Numbered from the stretch's first letter, positions 43,539 to 52,346 are shown. The stretch: 64,000 nt of DNA from CAZWBR01 sp964632305 (GCA_964632305.1 CAZWBR010000015.1:13883-77882), one strand, 5' to 3'. Program-made: numbers and translations. Notes: generated from the sequence alone by a model not told the origin.

Positions 43539-44537
43539 GTGATCGTGACAAACAAAGAATTTTCATGGGGGCACCCCAAGCGCTATAATGACTTCTCCTC
43601 TTTTTTTCGCGGGAAGTTCAACGGGAGGGTCCAGAAGATTTCGCTTGATGCCGGTTTTACCTGTCCGAATCGTGACGGGAACCGGGGAAAGGGCGGATGT
43701 ACCTACTGCAATAACAAAACTTTTAATCCTTCATACTGCCAGTTGGAAAAAAGCCTGACCAGTCAGGTACTGGAAGGGGTGAATTTCTTTTCGAAGAAAT
43801 ACGATACGATGCGGTTCCTGGCCTATTTCCAGGCCTATTCCAACACCTATGCCCCGGTAGATATTCTTAGAAGTCTTTATGAGGAGGCTTTGCAACATCC
43901 CAAGGTCATTGGTCTGGTGATTGCTACCCGGCCCGACTGTCTGGGTGATGAGGTACTCAATCTTTTGGAAGAGCTCTCCCAAAAATACTATGTCCTGGTG
44001 GAGTTGGGTCTCGAGTCGGTCAAAAATGAGACGCTGAACCGCATTAACCGGGGGCATAGCTGGGAGGAATCGGTCAGGGCGATCAATGAGACAGCCCGAA
44101 GAGGGATTAATAACTGTGCTCACTTGATTCTTGGGCTTCCCGGTGAAAGCGATGCTGATTTTATGGAACAAGCCCGAATAATTTCTGACCTTCCGGTGCA
44201 AAGCATTAAGCTTCACCAGTTACAGATCCACAAAGGGACGGTGATGGCTCACCAATATGCCGAAAAGCCTGAACAGTTCCGTCTTTTCACCGTTGAGGAA
44301 TATGCCGATCTGGTGGTCCGTTATCTCGAACAGCTTAATCCTGCTATCGTGGTCCAGCGTTTTGTCAGTTTCGCCCCGGCCGGCATGGTTATTGCTCCCC
44401 AATGGGGATTAAAGAATTTCGAGTTTGTGGCCAAGGTCGAAAAGCTTTTATCGAAAAGGGACACCTGGCAGGGGAGATTGTGGAAAGGAGAAGGAACAAG
44501 CCCAGACCCAGGCGAAGGCGACAATAGTGATTTTTAA
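43539..44537 (+). CDS. TIGR01212 family radical SAM protein
   Basis: A 332-residue radical SAM enzyme of the YtqA/YhcC group. The cluster site is in CPNRDGNRGKGGCTYCNN (C-x-x-C at the end), followed by YFQAYSNTYAPVDILRSLYEEAL and LVELGLESVKNETLNRINRGHSWEE. The family is widespread and may be linked to tRNA or sulfur modification, but no activity is confirmed here. Two GTG codons, at 43539 and 43545, are possible starts; the second gives MTNKEFSWGHPKRYNDF, the usual opening. It is followed by the class IV aminotransferase gene after 73 nt. Confidence 0.88.
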   Translation: MIVTNKEFSWGHPKRYNDFSSFFRGKFNGRVQKISLDAGFTCPNRDGNRGKGGCTYCNNKTFNPSYCQLEKSLTSQVLEGVNFFSKKYDTMRFLAYFQAYSNTYAPVDILRSLYEEALQHPKVIGLVIATRPDCLGDEVLNLLEELSQKYYVLVELGLESVKNETLNRINRGHSWEESVRAINETARRGINNCAHLILGLPGESDADFMEQARIISDLPVQSIKLHQLQIHKGTVMAHQYAEKPEQFRLFTVEEYADLVVRYLEQLNPAIVVQRFVSFAPAGMVIAPQWGLKNFEFVAKVEKLLSKRDTWQGRLWKGEGTSPDPGEGDNSDF

Positions 44538-44610
44538 TAGTAATTTGGAGATGGAAAAATTCCGGTAATTAGCCTAATGCGAAAAGCCGGAAGCTAATAG
44601 TTCTAAGATC

Positions 44611-45399
44611 ATGGAAAAAAGTAAGATAGGATCAACGCGGTCGCAGGCTTTCCCGCTTGTGATCTACGAGGTTTTCAGGGTGATCGACGGAATCCCGGTC
44701 TTTCTGGATGATCATCTGACCCGGTTGTACCATTCGGCGCGGCTCACCGGACTGGAGAGCCTGCCCGGACCGGTAGCCCTGCACCGGGAGATCATGCAAT
44801 TTATTGCTGATCAGAAAAATAACGAGGGGAACATCAAACTCAGCTTCACCTACCGGGATGCTGAGTCGGCCCCTGAGAGCAAGGTTCAATATATCTCTCA
44901 CGCTTATCCTTCATCTCAGGATTATCGCGATGGAGTTAGGGTAGAGGTCATGGAAGCGGTGCGACCTGTTCCCAATGCCAAAGTTCAGTATAACGATATC
45001 CGCAACAGGGCCAACCAAATGATCGCCGATCTTCAGCTCTATGAAGTATTGCTCGTGGATGGGAATAATAAAATCACGGAAGGAAGCCGGTCGAATGTCT
45101 TTTTTATCCGCGACAATATGGTCTTTACTTCCCCGGCGGCAAAGGTGCTGGAGGGGATTACCCGTAACAAGGTGATTGATTTATGCCGTAATGCGGGTAT
45201 CCCGGTCGTCGAATCGGAGATTCCGGCCGACCGGCTTGATGGGTATGTGGCGGCTTTTATCACAGGAACCTCGCCAAAAGTTTTACCGATCGCCTCGGTA
45301 GGGGAGGTTTGGTACCGAACCGATCTGCCCCTTCTTCAGACGATTATGCAGCTTTACAATCGGGCGATCGCGGATTATATCGGAAGCCACCACGAATAG
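44611..45399 (+). CDS. Class IV PLP-dependent aminotransferase
   Basis: A 262-residue fold-type IV PLP enzyme. The Schiff-base Lys is in PNAKVQYNDIRNRANQM, and the PLP-phosphate region is KITEGSRSNVFFIRDN with later ITGTSPKVLPIASVG. The length is shorter than IlvE (about 300), closer to D-amino acid aminotransferase or aminodeoxychorismate lyase (PabC). No folate gene is adjacent, so the substrate is open. It lies downstream of the TIGR01212 gene on the same strand. Confidence 0.82.
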   Translation: MEKSKIGSTRSQAFPLVIYEVFRVIDGIPVFLDDHLTRLYHSARLTGLESLPGPVALHREIMQFIADQKNNEGNIKLSFTYRDAESAPESKVQYISHAYPSSQDYRDGVRVEVMEAVRPVPNAKVQYNDIRNRANQMIADLQLYEVLLVDGNNKITEGSRSNVFFIRDNMVFTSPAAKVLEGITRNKVIDLCRNAGIPVVESEIPADRLDGYVAAFITGTSPKVLPIASVGEVWYRTDLPLLQTIMQLYNRAIADYIGSHHE

Positions 45400-45451
45400 A
45401 GTTTTCTTCCGTTAAGGTGGTTCTTTCCTTTTTGATTGGTAAACGGCTGAA

Positions 45452-45557
45452 GATTCTTCGCTTCGCTCAGAATGACAATCTGTTATGATAGGTTGGGGAG
45501 TAGAGGGGTTGTGATGTAAGTAGTTGATTGTCATTTCGAACAAAGTGAGAAATCTCT
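45452..45557. repeat. Inverted pair of a dispersed 26-bp repeat
   Basis: The left arm (45452-45477) reads, on the minus strand, TGTCATTCTGAGCGAAGCGA and so on to AATC; the right arm (45529-45557) reads TGTCATTTCGAACAAAGTGA then GAAATC on the plus strand. The two 26-bp arms align without gaps and differ mostly by exchange of similar bases. Related copies occur near 53.7 kb. Such TGTCATTCTGAGCGAAGCGAAG-like words are common intergenic repeats in Bacteroidota. Confidence 0.7.
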
Positions 45558-45605
45558 GCCCGGATGTAATTGTAAAGCCTTTTAAGTACAACAATGACTT
45601 TCCTT

Positions 45606-45636
45606 TTTGTCGGACCATAAAGGCTTATTATCTTTG
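45606..45636 (+). promoter_or_regulatory. Promoter of the nitroreductase/kinase pair
   Basis: TTTG (45606-45609), exactly 19 nt, then TATCTTTG (45629-45636): a perfect Bacteroidota promoter 22 nt before the ATG at 45658. Confidence 0.8.
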
Positions 45637-45657
45637 TGCGATAGAAAATTATCTGTT

Positions 45658-46404
45658 ATGATCAATTTATTGAATCGGCACCGGACCATCCGGAAATATA
45701 AAGAACAGGAGGTTTCAGATGAATTACTGAGCCGGATTCTGGAGGCGGGTTGTCGCGCTTCAACCACCGGCAATATGCAGGTTTACAGTATTGTGGTGAG
45801 TCGCGATACGGAGATGAAAGAACGGTTGGCCCCCTGTCATTTTAACCAACCGATGGTGCGGACCGCCCCGGTGGTCTTAACCTTCTGTGCCGATTTCAAC
45901 CGTTTCAATAAATGGTGCCGGCTTAGGAATGCCGAACCGGGCTACGATAATTTTCTCTCCTTCACCACCGCGGCTATCGATGCTTTGCTGGTAGCTCAGA
46001 ATGTTTGTGTGGCTGCCGAAAGCGAAGGTATGGGAATATGCTATTTAGGAACGACTACTTACCTGGCAGGAAAAATCATTGAGGTGCTGAACCTTCCGAA
46101 GGGAGTGGTGCCGGTCACCACCGTTACGCTGGGTTGGCCCGATGAGGATCCCGAACAGGTCGATCGTCTCCCGTTAAGTGCTGTCGTTCATCAGGAGCAG
46201 TATGTCGATTATTCCGATCAGATGATCAACGACCTCTATGCCGAAAAAGAGGGCAGGGCCGATAGCCGTAAGTTTATAGCCGAGAATAATAAAGAGTCAT
46301 TGGCCCAGGTCTTTACCGATGTCCGGTATAAGAAGGCTGATAATGTCCTATTTTCCAATATGTTTCTGGAAGTCCTGAAGCAACAGGGTTTCATGAATCA
46401 GTAA
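45658..46404 (+). CDS. Nitroreductase family flavoprotein
   Basis: A 248-residue FMN enzyme started at ATG 45658 (MINLLNRHRTIRKYKEQEVSD), which fits the promoter position and the family. Typical features are HRTIRKYK, GCRASTTGNMQVYSIVVSRD, AAIDALLVAQNVCVAAESEGMGICYLGTT and TLGWPDEDPEQVDRLPLSAVVH, close to the NfsA/FRP-like group. Members reduce nitroaromatics, quinones or flavins with NAD(P)H in the cytoplasm. It is followed after 13 nt by the kinase gene. Confidence 0.9.
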   Translation: MINLLNRHRTIRKYKEQEVSDELLSRILEAGCRASTTGNMQVYSIVVSRDTEMKERLAPCHFNQPMVRTAPVVLTFCADFNRFNKWCRLRNAEPGYDNFLSFTTAAIDALLVAQNVCVAAESEGMGICYLGTTTYLAGKIIEVLNLPKGVVPVTTVTLGWPDEDPEQVDRLPLSAVVHQEQYVDYSDQMINDLYAEKEGRADSRKFIAENNKESLAQVFTDVRYKKADNVLFSNMFLEVLKQQGFMNQ

Positions 46405-46417
46405 CCAAAGCCGGAGC

Positions 46418-47197
46418 ATGAAGATCAGATACCAGGTTGCCCCCGAATTTCAATCCCTCGATAAATGGATCAGTGAGTTGCCCTCTTTCTTCCCGGCCAA
46501 CGGCTCTACCTTTTTCAAGAACCGCAACGAGATCAAGGTCTTTGAGGTGGATGGGATCCGGCTGAACGTGAAAGAGTTTAAGGTTCCCAACCTGGTCAAC
46601 CGCTTCATCTATGTCTATCTTCGCGGATCCAAGGCGGCCCGTTCTTTTAGCTATGCCCGCAAATTCAGGGGATTGGGCATCTCCACTCCCCAGGCGGTGG
46701 GTTATGCCGAATGTGTGGAGAAGGGGCTGTTGACCAGGAGCTATTTCGCTTCCCTTCATCACGATTATGATTATACATTGCGCGAAGTGCTGACCTTTCC
46801 GGCTGAACGCAAAGATGAAATATTCCGGCAGTGGGTCCGGTTCACCTATGAAAAACTTCACCGCAACGGGATCTTCCACCTCGACTATTCGCAGGGCAAT
46901 ACGCTGATCAAAGAGGCGAACGGGAGCTACTCATTTAGTATTGTGGATTTAAACCGGATGAAATTTGGTCCGATCTCCTTTAAGAAGGGTCTGACCAACT
47001 TTTGCCAGTTGGGTATCGACGAGCATATCCTGAGGGTGGTAGCCCACGAATATGCCCGAATCTGTCAACAGGACGGGGAAAAAGCTTTTGATTACCTGGT
47101 CAGCTTCTACCAAAAGAGCGACGCTTCCAAAAAGCGTTGGGAAGAGACTAAGAAATTCTGGCGTCGGATTTTCAGATCCGGTCGCGCCGTAAAATGA
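46418..47197 (+). CDS. Lipopolysaccharide-kinase (WaaP/InaA, Kdo kinase-like) protein
   Basis: A 259-residue protein-kinase-like fold protein. The catalytic loop is GIFHLDYSQGNTLI (His-Leu-Asp...Asn) and the metal-binding Asp is in FSIVDLNRMKFGP; an N-terminal Lys region is in KSTFFKNRNEIKVF-like sequence. The InaA/WaaP/KdkA group phosphorylates Kdo or heptose of LPS, and its neighbours here include glycosyltransferases. Its 3' end overlaps the convergent glycosyltransferase gene by 26 nt. Confidence 0.8.
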   Translation: MKIRYQVAPEFQSLDKWISELPSFFPANGSTFFKNRNEIKVFEVDGIRLNVKEFKVPNLVNRFIYVYLRGSKAARSFSYARKFRGLGISTPQAVGYAECVEKGLLTRSYFASLHHDYDYTLREVLTFPAERKDEIFRQWVRFTYEKLHRNGIFHLDYSQGNTLIKEANGSYSFSIVDLNRMKFGPISFKKGLTNFCQLGIDEHILRVVAHEYARICQQDGEKAFDYLVSFYQKSDASKKRWEETKKFWRRIFRSGRAVK

Positions 47198-47885
47198 ATT
47201 TTTTTAGGTAATACAACACCGGATTTTTGTATTTGAGAAGCTTCCATGGCCGGCTTCCATGCGGCTGATGCAGCACCGGTAATCCTTTGGAAATATAGTT
47301 TTGAAAACCCAATTCGCGCGATTTGCGGGTGATCGGCACATCGAACCAGTCGAGCGACTCGGAGAGCTGGTTGAAATCGTACGCCATTAAGAAATTGTTG
47401 GTGAGTAGGGTACAGCAGAAGCTGATACTGTGTTCCGAGACGTAAGTACCTGCTTTTCCATCCCGGGCCGCATAAAGGTAAGGGAAATTGACATTGTTGT
47501 CCTGATCGACGGTCACAGCCCCGATCAGTCCGGCATCGGGCAATTCGTCAGCCAGACGGTTTAAGCCGTCGAGCGTGTCCGTTGAGATGACCACGTCCGA
47601 TTCAATAATGACCAGGTGAGCTCCCTTCTTTAACGCCATCTCCCGGGCCATGATCAGGATGGTACGGTAGTTGGGCGATTTTTTAGTCGTGTGTTTCTCC
47701 AGTCCGATCACCTCGAAACCAAACTGGCCGGCATGGCTGTCGAGCCACGTCCGGGTTGGCGCGGTGCTGAAATCGTCAAAAATATGATAGCTGTATTGCT
47801 TCGTGGCAGGGGCTATCGAAGCGACCGTTTCGCGGAGCGTATTCAGCGAATCTTTCACCGGGGTGATCAGGACTAAATCTTTCAC
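47172..47885 (-). CDS. Glycosyltransferase family 2-like protein
   Basis: A 237-residue protein started at GTG 47883-47885 (MKDLVLITPVKDSLNTLRETV); the longer frame lacks similarity upstream, and a promoter starts about 13 nt before this GTG. The GT-A fold is suggested by ITPVKDSLNTLRETVASI, IFDDFSTAPTRTWL and LVIIESDVVIS (D-x-D-like). It ends LKYKNPVLYYLKKFILRRDRI. It may add a sugar to an LPS core; donor and acceptor unknown. It is convergent with the InaA-like gene. Confidence 0.8.
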   Translation of the reverse strand: MKDLVLITPVKDSLNTLRETVASIAPATKQYSYHIFDDFSTAPTRTWLDSHAGQFGFEVIGLEKHTTKKSPNYRTILIMAREMALKKGAHLVIIESDVVISTDTLDGLNRLADELPDAGLIGAVTVDQDNNVNFPYLYAARDGKAGTYVSEHSISFCCTLLTNNFLMAYDFNQLSESLDWFDVPITRKSRELGFQNYISKGLPVLHQPHGSRPWKLLKYKNPVLYYLKKFILRRDRI

Positions 47886-47904
47886 AACGTAATTTTTAAT
47901 GTGA

Positions 47905-47936
47905 CAAAAATAGAAAAACAGATAAAGATGCCCAAA
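47905..47936 (-). promoter_or_regulatory. Promoter of the glycosyltransferase gene
   Basis: Minus-strand TTTG, 20 nt, then TATTTTTG. With a start near 47900, the leader of the GTG-initiated gene is only about 15 nt. Confidence 0.65.
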
Positions 47937-48068
47937 ACTGACAATTGCTGTTTTGTCCGACAAACATGTTTTTCATTTGGGAAGGATAAGAATCGGGGTG
48001 TTTCAGGATAGAGCGGGGATTCGCATCGCTTTTTGAACGGAGAATTGGTCGGATAATTTAATGCGGTT

Positions 48069-48833
48069 TTATTTTTTACTAAACAGATTAATGATTGACG
48101 ACAATTTCCTCTGGAACCGTAACGGACCGCCAAGTTGTCTGTATATAAAATCCTTATGTTTGATGTTAAGGAACGCGATCGTTTTTATCTTTCCTTCTTT
48201 TTTAACCCCTTTTCTGCGGGATACCTTTTTAATCCGGTAATAAAAACCGGTAAAGGGCAATTTTTTTACCTCGCCGCCATTTTTCAGCATCGAGATCCAA
48301 AACTCCCAGTCTTCGAAACCCCAGGTCATCTCCTCGGCATAGCCGTTTATTCGTTCCCAGTCCGATTTGCGGTACATACTACAGGCGAAGATCATGTTTT
48401 TCCGGGCTAACTTACGGAGAGAGAATGCAGACAATTCCCATTTGCCGGTCTTATCACCAAAATATTCAGCTTCACAGTAAACAACTTTTATTGCCGGATC
48501 GCTGTCCAATACTTTTACTGCCTCTCCAATATAGTTCGGGGAAATCCGGTCATCGGCATCGACCGGTAAAATATATTCGCCCGTACATAACGAAATTCCC
48601 CTGTTCCGTGCCACTGACGGCCCCTGGTTTTGCTGTTTGTAGTATTTAATATTCGCGAATCTGTTCGCCAACCCGACGGCAACCGTTTCAGAGTTATCCG
48701 TTGAACCGTCATCAATGATTACGATCTCGAGATTTTTATAACCCGACAGTAAAATTGATCCGATGGATTCTTCAAGGTATTGCCCTTGATTGAAGCAGGG
48801 CATAATAACCGAAACTTTTGTATTCATCCGCAT
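48069..48833 (-). CDS. Glycosyltransferase family 2
   Basis: A 254-residue GT2 enzyme: VSVIMPCFNQGQYLEESIGSILLSGYKNLEIVIIDDGSTDNSETV, NRGISLCTGEYILPVDADDRISPNYI (the metal-binding DAD) and WGFEDWEFWISMLKNGGEV. ATGs at 48833 and 48827 are both possible. No membrane helix; it probably works at the inner face of the membrane on a lipid-linked acceptor. It has a TATCTTTG element just upstream. Together with the neighbours it suggests LPS or capsule assembly. Confidence 0.9.
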   Translation of the reverse strand: MRMNTKVSVIMPCFNQGQYLEESIGSILLSGYKNLEIVIIDDGSTDNSETVAVGLANRFANIKYYKQQNQGPSVARNRGISLCTGEYILPVDADDRISPNYIGEAVKVLDSDPAIKVVYCEAEYFGDKTGKWELSAFSLRKLARKNMIFACSMYRKSDWERINGYAEEMTWGFEDWEFWISMLKNGGEVKKLPFTGFYYRIKKVSRRKGVKKEGKIKTIAFLNIKHKDFIYRQLGGPLRFQRKLSSIINLFSKK

Positions 48834-48846
48834 GTTTTAGAAACGG

Positions 48847-48854
48847 CAAAGATA
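48847..48854 (-). promoter_or_regulatory. -7 element for the GT2 gene
   Basis: TATCTTTG on the minus strand, placing the start about 10-16 nt from the two candidate ATGs. The -33 region is poor. Confidence 0.5.
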
Positions 48855-48963
48855 GTTTTTTTCAAAAATGTAGGCCGCATTTCTTATTTGGCGAACGCTC
48901 AAATGTAATCCGGTTTTTATCAGGGTTATTGTCACTTTTGATTGTTATCATCTCCGGGGTTTC

Positions 48964-49026
48964 TCTAAGGTTCCTCTAAGGTTTCTGTAAGGTTCCTGTA
49001 AGCTCGGTTACAGGAACCTTACAGAA
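48964..49026. repeat. Four 11-bp tandem units with inverted copy (long hairpin)
   Basis: Units at 48964 (tctaaggttcc), 48975 (tctaaggtttc), 48986 (tgtaaggttcc) and 48997 (tgtaagctcgg), each 11 bp. The segment 49008-49024 is a perfect 17-bp inverted copy of 48985-49001, with a 6-nt loop; two further pairs extend it to 19 bp. No T-run follows, so it is not a standard terminator. Confidence 0.85.
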
Positions 49027-49233
49027 GGGTAGCAGAAACGAATCACTAACCCCGGCTTTAAGCCGGAGTTGAAAGGGAGGACTTCCTATCCTCAAGTTGT
49101 GAAGAACTCACTTGGGGAGAGGACCTAAGATCTCTTGAAATAATATTTACCAAATGGATCTTCCTATCCCGAAAGGCAAGATCGACCGTTCCGTTCCCCG
49201 AAAGGGGGAGAATCAAAGCCTGGATCGGGTGAG

Positions 49234-50292
49234 TCAGTTTTTGGTTTTCAGTACACCCAGTTCAACCAGTTTTTTATACACCTCACTTGTTTGTACCATT
49301 TCCATGCATCTGGGTTCGGGCCAGATGCAGGGTTTTTCGCCCTGGACCGAGCAGGGCCGGCATTTCAGACTGCTGGCAGGGATTTGGAGGTGATAATCGT
49401 CGGGCTGGTTGAGGGCCGAGAAGCCGAAGACCGGATGGGTGGCTCCCCAGATCGAGATAGTCGGCACACCCGACAGCGAGGCCAGGTGCATGTTGGAGGA
49501 GTCCATCGAGATCATCAGGTCGAGCTGGCGGATCATGGCCAGTTCCTCGGAGAGGGTAAATTTACCGGCTGCCAGGTAGATATTGTCGCCATATTCTTCC
49601 AGCTCTTTCAGCATCAGGACCTCTTTCTCGCCGCCCCCGAAGAGGAAAAAGACGGCCTTGTGATGGGCATTGATCAGGGTGATCAGCTCCCTGAAATGGT
49701 CGAGTCCCCAGATCTTCGGCTGGGTGGGCGCAAAGGGAGAAAGTCCGATCTTGATATAGTCGTTCCCCGGAATTTTCCCGATGAAAAAGCTTCGGGCTAC
49801 CTGGAACGATTCGGGCGAATAATCGATGAAGGGCGCCTTACCTATTTTGCCTTTGATGCCTGCACGGAGGAAAGTCTCCAGATAGGTCGTGGTGGCATGT
49901 TTAATGGCCCGGAGATATTTGGTGCGGATCAGGAATTCCTTCTCTTTTTGCTGTTTATCGATCCGGAAGGAGGGTGTACCGGAGCGGCGGAAGAGGAAGG
50001 AGATGAAACGGGTCAAGGCGGAGCCCTGCAAATCGACGACGGTGTCGAAGGGTCCCTGGGCTTTCAGGTCGCGGTAGAGCTTCAAGGGAGCGCTCCATCC
50101 CTGGTACTGCTGGTCGTTGTCGATAAAGAAGAGGTTGATCCTTGGGATCCCGAAGAAGAAGGGGGCAAAGAATTTTTTAGTGACCAGGGTGATCTGCAGT
50201 TCAGGGTTCGATTCAAGGATATTGCGGATGACCGGAACGGTCAGGACCACATCACCCATTACGGAATAACGGAAAACGATTATTCTTTTCAC
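49234..50292 (-). CDS. Glycosyltransferase family 9 (heptosyltransferase-like)
   Basis: A 352-residue GT-B fold protein. The N-terminus has IIVFRYSVMGDVVLTVPVIRNI; the C-terminal domain has LFGGGEKEVLMLKEL, LDLMISMDSSNMHLASLSGVPTISIWGATHPVFGFSAL, the standard ADP-heptose-binding region. GT9 enzymes add heptose or similar sugars to LPS inner core. The C-terminal cysteines (KCRPCSVQGEKPCIW..RCMEM) are common in GT9 proteins. It is separated from the SDR gene by 134 nt. Confidence 0.88.
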   Translation of the reverse strand: MKRIIVFRYSVMGDVVLTVPVIRNILESNPELQITLVTKKFFAPFFFGIPRINLFFIDNDQQYQGWSAPLKLYRDLKAQGPFDTVVDLQGSALTRFISFLFRRSGTPSFRIDKQQKEKEFLIRTKYLRAIKHATTTYLETFLRAGIKGKIGKAPFIDYSPESFQVARSFFIGKIPGNDYIKIGLSPFAPTQPKIWGLDHFRELITLINAHHKAVFFLFGGGEKEVLMLKELEEYGDNIYLAAGKFTLSEELAMIRQLDLMISMDSSNMHLASLSGVPTISIWGATHPVFGFSALNQPDDYHLQIPASSLKCRPCSVQGEKPCIWPEPRCMEMVQTSEVYKKLVELGVLKTKN

Positions 50293-50426
50293 AGTTAGTA
50301 CTTGTCGGTTTAAATAATGTTGTGCAGCAGTTAGTTCTTGTTGATCAGGCGGATAAAAAGCAGGGGGAGGAGAGGTGGTCTCCGGCGCCTTGCTTTTTAT
50401 TCCCTACGCGGCGGAAAGGGCAATGG

Positions 50427-51188
50427 TCATCCTTTACGATGGACATCACGGGCGCTTCCTTGCGCGGTAGGCATGATCAACAGATCGTCGATGGAGACAT
50501 GGGCCGGACGGGTGGCCATAAAAAGGATGGTCTCGGCTATATCGTCGGCGGTGAGCGGATCGAAGCCCTGATAAACATTGTCGGCCCGTTGCTGATCGCC
50601 TTTAAAGCGGACTAACGAGAACTCGGTTTCGACCATACCGGGGGCAATGGTTCCCACTTTAATCCCGTAAGGGAGAAGCTCGATGCGCATCGCTTTGGTG
50701 ATGGCCTGAACGGCGTGTTTCGTGCCGCAGTAAACGGCGCCGTTGGCGTAAGCTTCCCTTCCGGCGATGGAGGAGATGTTGATGATCTGTCCTTTGTGTT
50801 GTTCGATCATCAGTGGGGCGACAGCTTTCGAGACATAGAGTAAACCTTTCACGTTGGTGTCGATCATGCGTTCCCAGTCGTCGGTGACCCCGCCGTGAAC
50901 CGGCTCCAGTCCGACAGCCAGGCCGGCATTGTTGATCAGGAGGTCGATCTTTCGCCATTTCCCGGAAAGGGCGTTGATGGTGGTTTCAACCTGTTCGCGG
51001 GAGCGGACATCGAAACAGAGGCTGAGCAGGTCGATTTTATACTGTTCGGATAATGATTGAGTGAATTCATCGAGCCGATCCTGGCGGCGGCCAGTGAGGA
51101 TCAGGTCGAAGTTGTTGGCCGCAAGGATTTGGGCTGTCGCTTTTCCGATACCGGAGGTTGCTCCGGTGATTAAGGCAATTTTTGACAT
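50427..51188 (-). CDS. Short-chain dehydrogenase/reductase (YdfG-like)
   Basis: A 253-residue classical SDR: cofactor motif ITGATSGIGKATAQILAAN, NNAGLAVGLEPVHGG, Ser in INISSIAGREAYANG and catalytic Tyr/Lys in VYCGTKHAV. It most resembles YdfG-type NADP-dependent 3-hydroxy acid (serine/allo-threonine) dehydrogenases with broad specificity. It is divergent from the PurL-like gene. Substrate is not assigned. Confidence 0.85.
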   Translation of the reverse strand: MSKIALITGATSGIGKATAQILAANNFDLILTGRRQDRLDEFTQSLSEQYKIDLLSLCFDVRSREQVETTINALSGKWRKIDLLINNAGLAVGLEPVHGGVTDDWERMIDTNVKGLLYVSKAVAPLMIEQHKGQIINISSIAGREAYANGAVYCGTKHAVQAITKAMRIELLPYGIKVGTIAPGMVETEFSLVRFKGDQQRADNVYQGFDPLTADDIAETILFMATRPAHVSIDDLLIMPTAQGSARDVHRKG

Positions 51189-51257
51189 AAAGAAGTTATT
51201 TGGTACGGCTAAAATAAAAAAAATCGAGGATTCTTTAGGATAAAATGATTGGATCGT

Positions 51258-51265
51258 TAATTTTG
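51258..51265 (+). promoter_or_regulatory. -7 element for the PurL-like/ubiE unit
   Basis: TAATTTTG, a perfect TAnnTTTG, 37 nt before the ATG. An imperfect TTTA -33 box lies 20 nt further up. Confidence 0.5.
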
Positions 51266-51302
51266 ATGCTACAAATAAAAAACCCGTAAAATAAATTCAG
51301 TT

Positions 51303-52346
51303 ATGGCTGAGCCCGAAAATATGGAATTGACGATTGATCAAATTCCTGAACCAGAAGATCTTCAGAGTGTCATATATTCGATGGTCGCGATCCCGCACCT
51401 GTCGCCTGTCAATATCTTTAACGAGTTTGCCGCTCCGGATCCTGATCCTTCGCAGGTCGGGAAAGATGATCCGGGTGAAGCGGGGATCTTTCAGATTGAT
51501 GCCGATCAACGGTTATATTCGCTGACGATCTATGCTGATCATCGTCGTTTGGCTGTCGATCCTTTCGTGGCTGCCCAGATTCTGGTGGCTAAAGCGGTCA
51601 GACGGTTGGTCTGTTTCGGGGCCGTGCCGGTTTCGATGAGCACCTTCCTGAACCATGTGGAGTTTGCCAGCCCGATTGCCCAGGAGATGGTAATGGCCGC
51701 TAAATTGGGGCTCGATGCTGCAGCCAAGACATTTAACCTCCAGTTTTCTCAGCGTAAGGTTTATTATGAATATTCCGATGATCATGGATTTGTCCCGCCG
51801 ACACTGATTGTCAGTCTGTTCGGGAAGCTGATGGACCGTGATCAACTGCTGACCCAGAAGTTCAGAAAGAAAGGCGACAATATATTGCTGATCGGACGCT
51901 CGTACAACGATATTAATGCTTCGGAATATTTGGACCATTATCATGAGATCAAAGAATGGCCGTTGATGCATTTCAACCTGGCGAACGAGGGGCGTTTGAT
52001 CGGCGCGATGAAAGAGCTGATAAGCAAGGATTTGGTATTGTCGGCCAGCCCGGTAGGGATCGGCGGTCTCTTTTTCTCGCTGGTGCGCAATGCCCTGCCC
52101 AATGATCTGGGTTTTGATATTACCACTGACGCGGAGATCCGTTCCGATGCTTTCCTCTTTGGCGAGAGCATGGGCCGCTTCATCGTGACGGTTTCGGAAG
52201 AGAAAGAGAATGAGTTTGTCGATTTTCTGTTCGAGCGAAGGATCCCGGTGATGACCTTAGGCCATGTCACTAAAGGAGAGATCAGGATCGATGATGAATC
52301 GTTCGGATTTATCGATAAAGGAGTAACCTCTGAGATTGAGAGGTAA
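51303..52346 (+). CDS. AIR synthase-related protein resembling half of PurL
   Basis: A 347-residue protein similar to the second PurM-like half of FGAM synthase: LYSLTIYADHRRLAVDPFVAAQILVAKAVRRLVCFGAVPVSMSTFLN parallels the PurL segment around a Mg-binding Asp, then PTLIVSLFGKL and DLVLSASPVGIGGLFFSL. The catalytic glutamine amidotransferase and the first PurM half are absent. It lies 5 nt before ubiE, so it is co-expressed with menaquinone methylation; a role in purine synthesis is doubtful. Function unknown. Confidence 0.75.
   Translation: MAEPENMELTIDQIPEPEDLQSVIYSMVAIPHLSPVNIFNEFAAPDPDPSQVGKDDPGEAGIFQIDADQRLYSLTIYADHRRLAVDPFVAAQILVAKAVRRLVCFGAVPVSMSTFLNHVEFASPIAQEMVMAAKLGLDAAAKTFNLQFSQRKVYYEYSDDHGFVPPTLIVSLFGKLMDRDQLLTQKFRKKGDNILLIGRSYNDINASEYLDHYHEIKEWPLMHFNLANEGRLIGAMKELISKDLVLSASPVGIGGLFFSLVRNALPNDLGFDITTDAEIRSDAFLFGESMGRFIVTVSEEKENEFVDFLFERRIPVMTLGHVTKGEIRIDDESFGFIDKGVTSEIER

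Larger units (their letters stand above)
48834..49233. other. Intergenic region of the LPS cluster
   Basis: 400 nt between two minus-strand glycosyltransferase genes. Contents: the GT2 -7 element, the 11-bp iterated hairpin at 48964-49026 and a small palindrome (ccggctttaagccgg) near 49052. The tail near 49154-49233 contains a short plus-strand frame that is not protein-like. No RNA gene is seen. Confidence 0.5.

Noticed and set aside
48985..49024. Intrinsic terminator
   Set aside because: The stem is strong but no T-run follows on either strand.
49291..50298. 335-codon plus-strand frame opposite the GT9 gene
   Set aside because: Rich in Gly, Glu and Asp in a pattern explained by the antisense of a GC-rich gene; GT9 on the other strand is clear.
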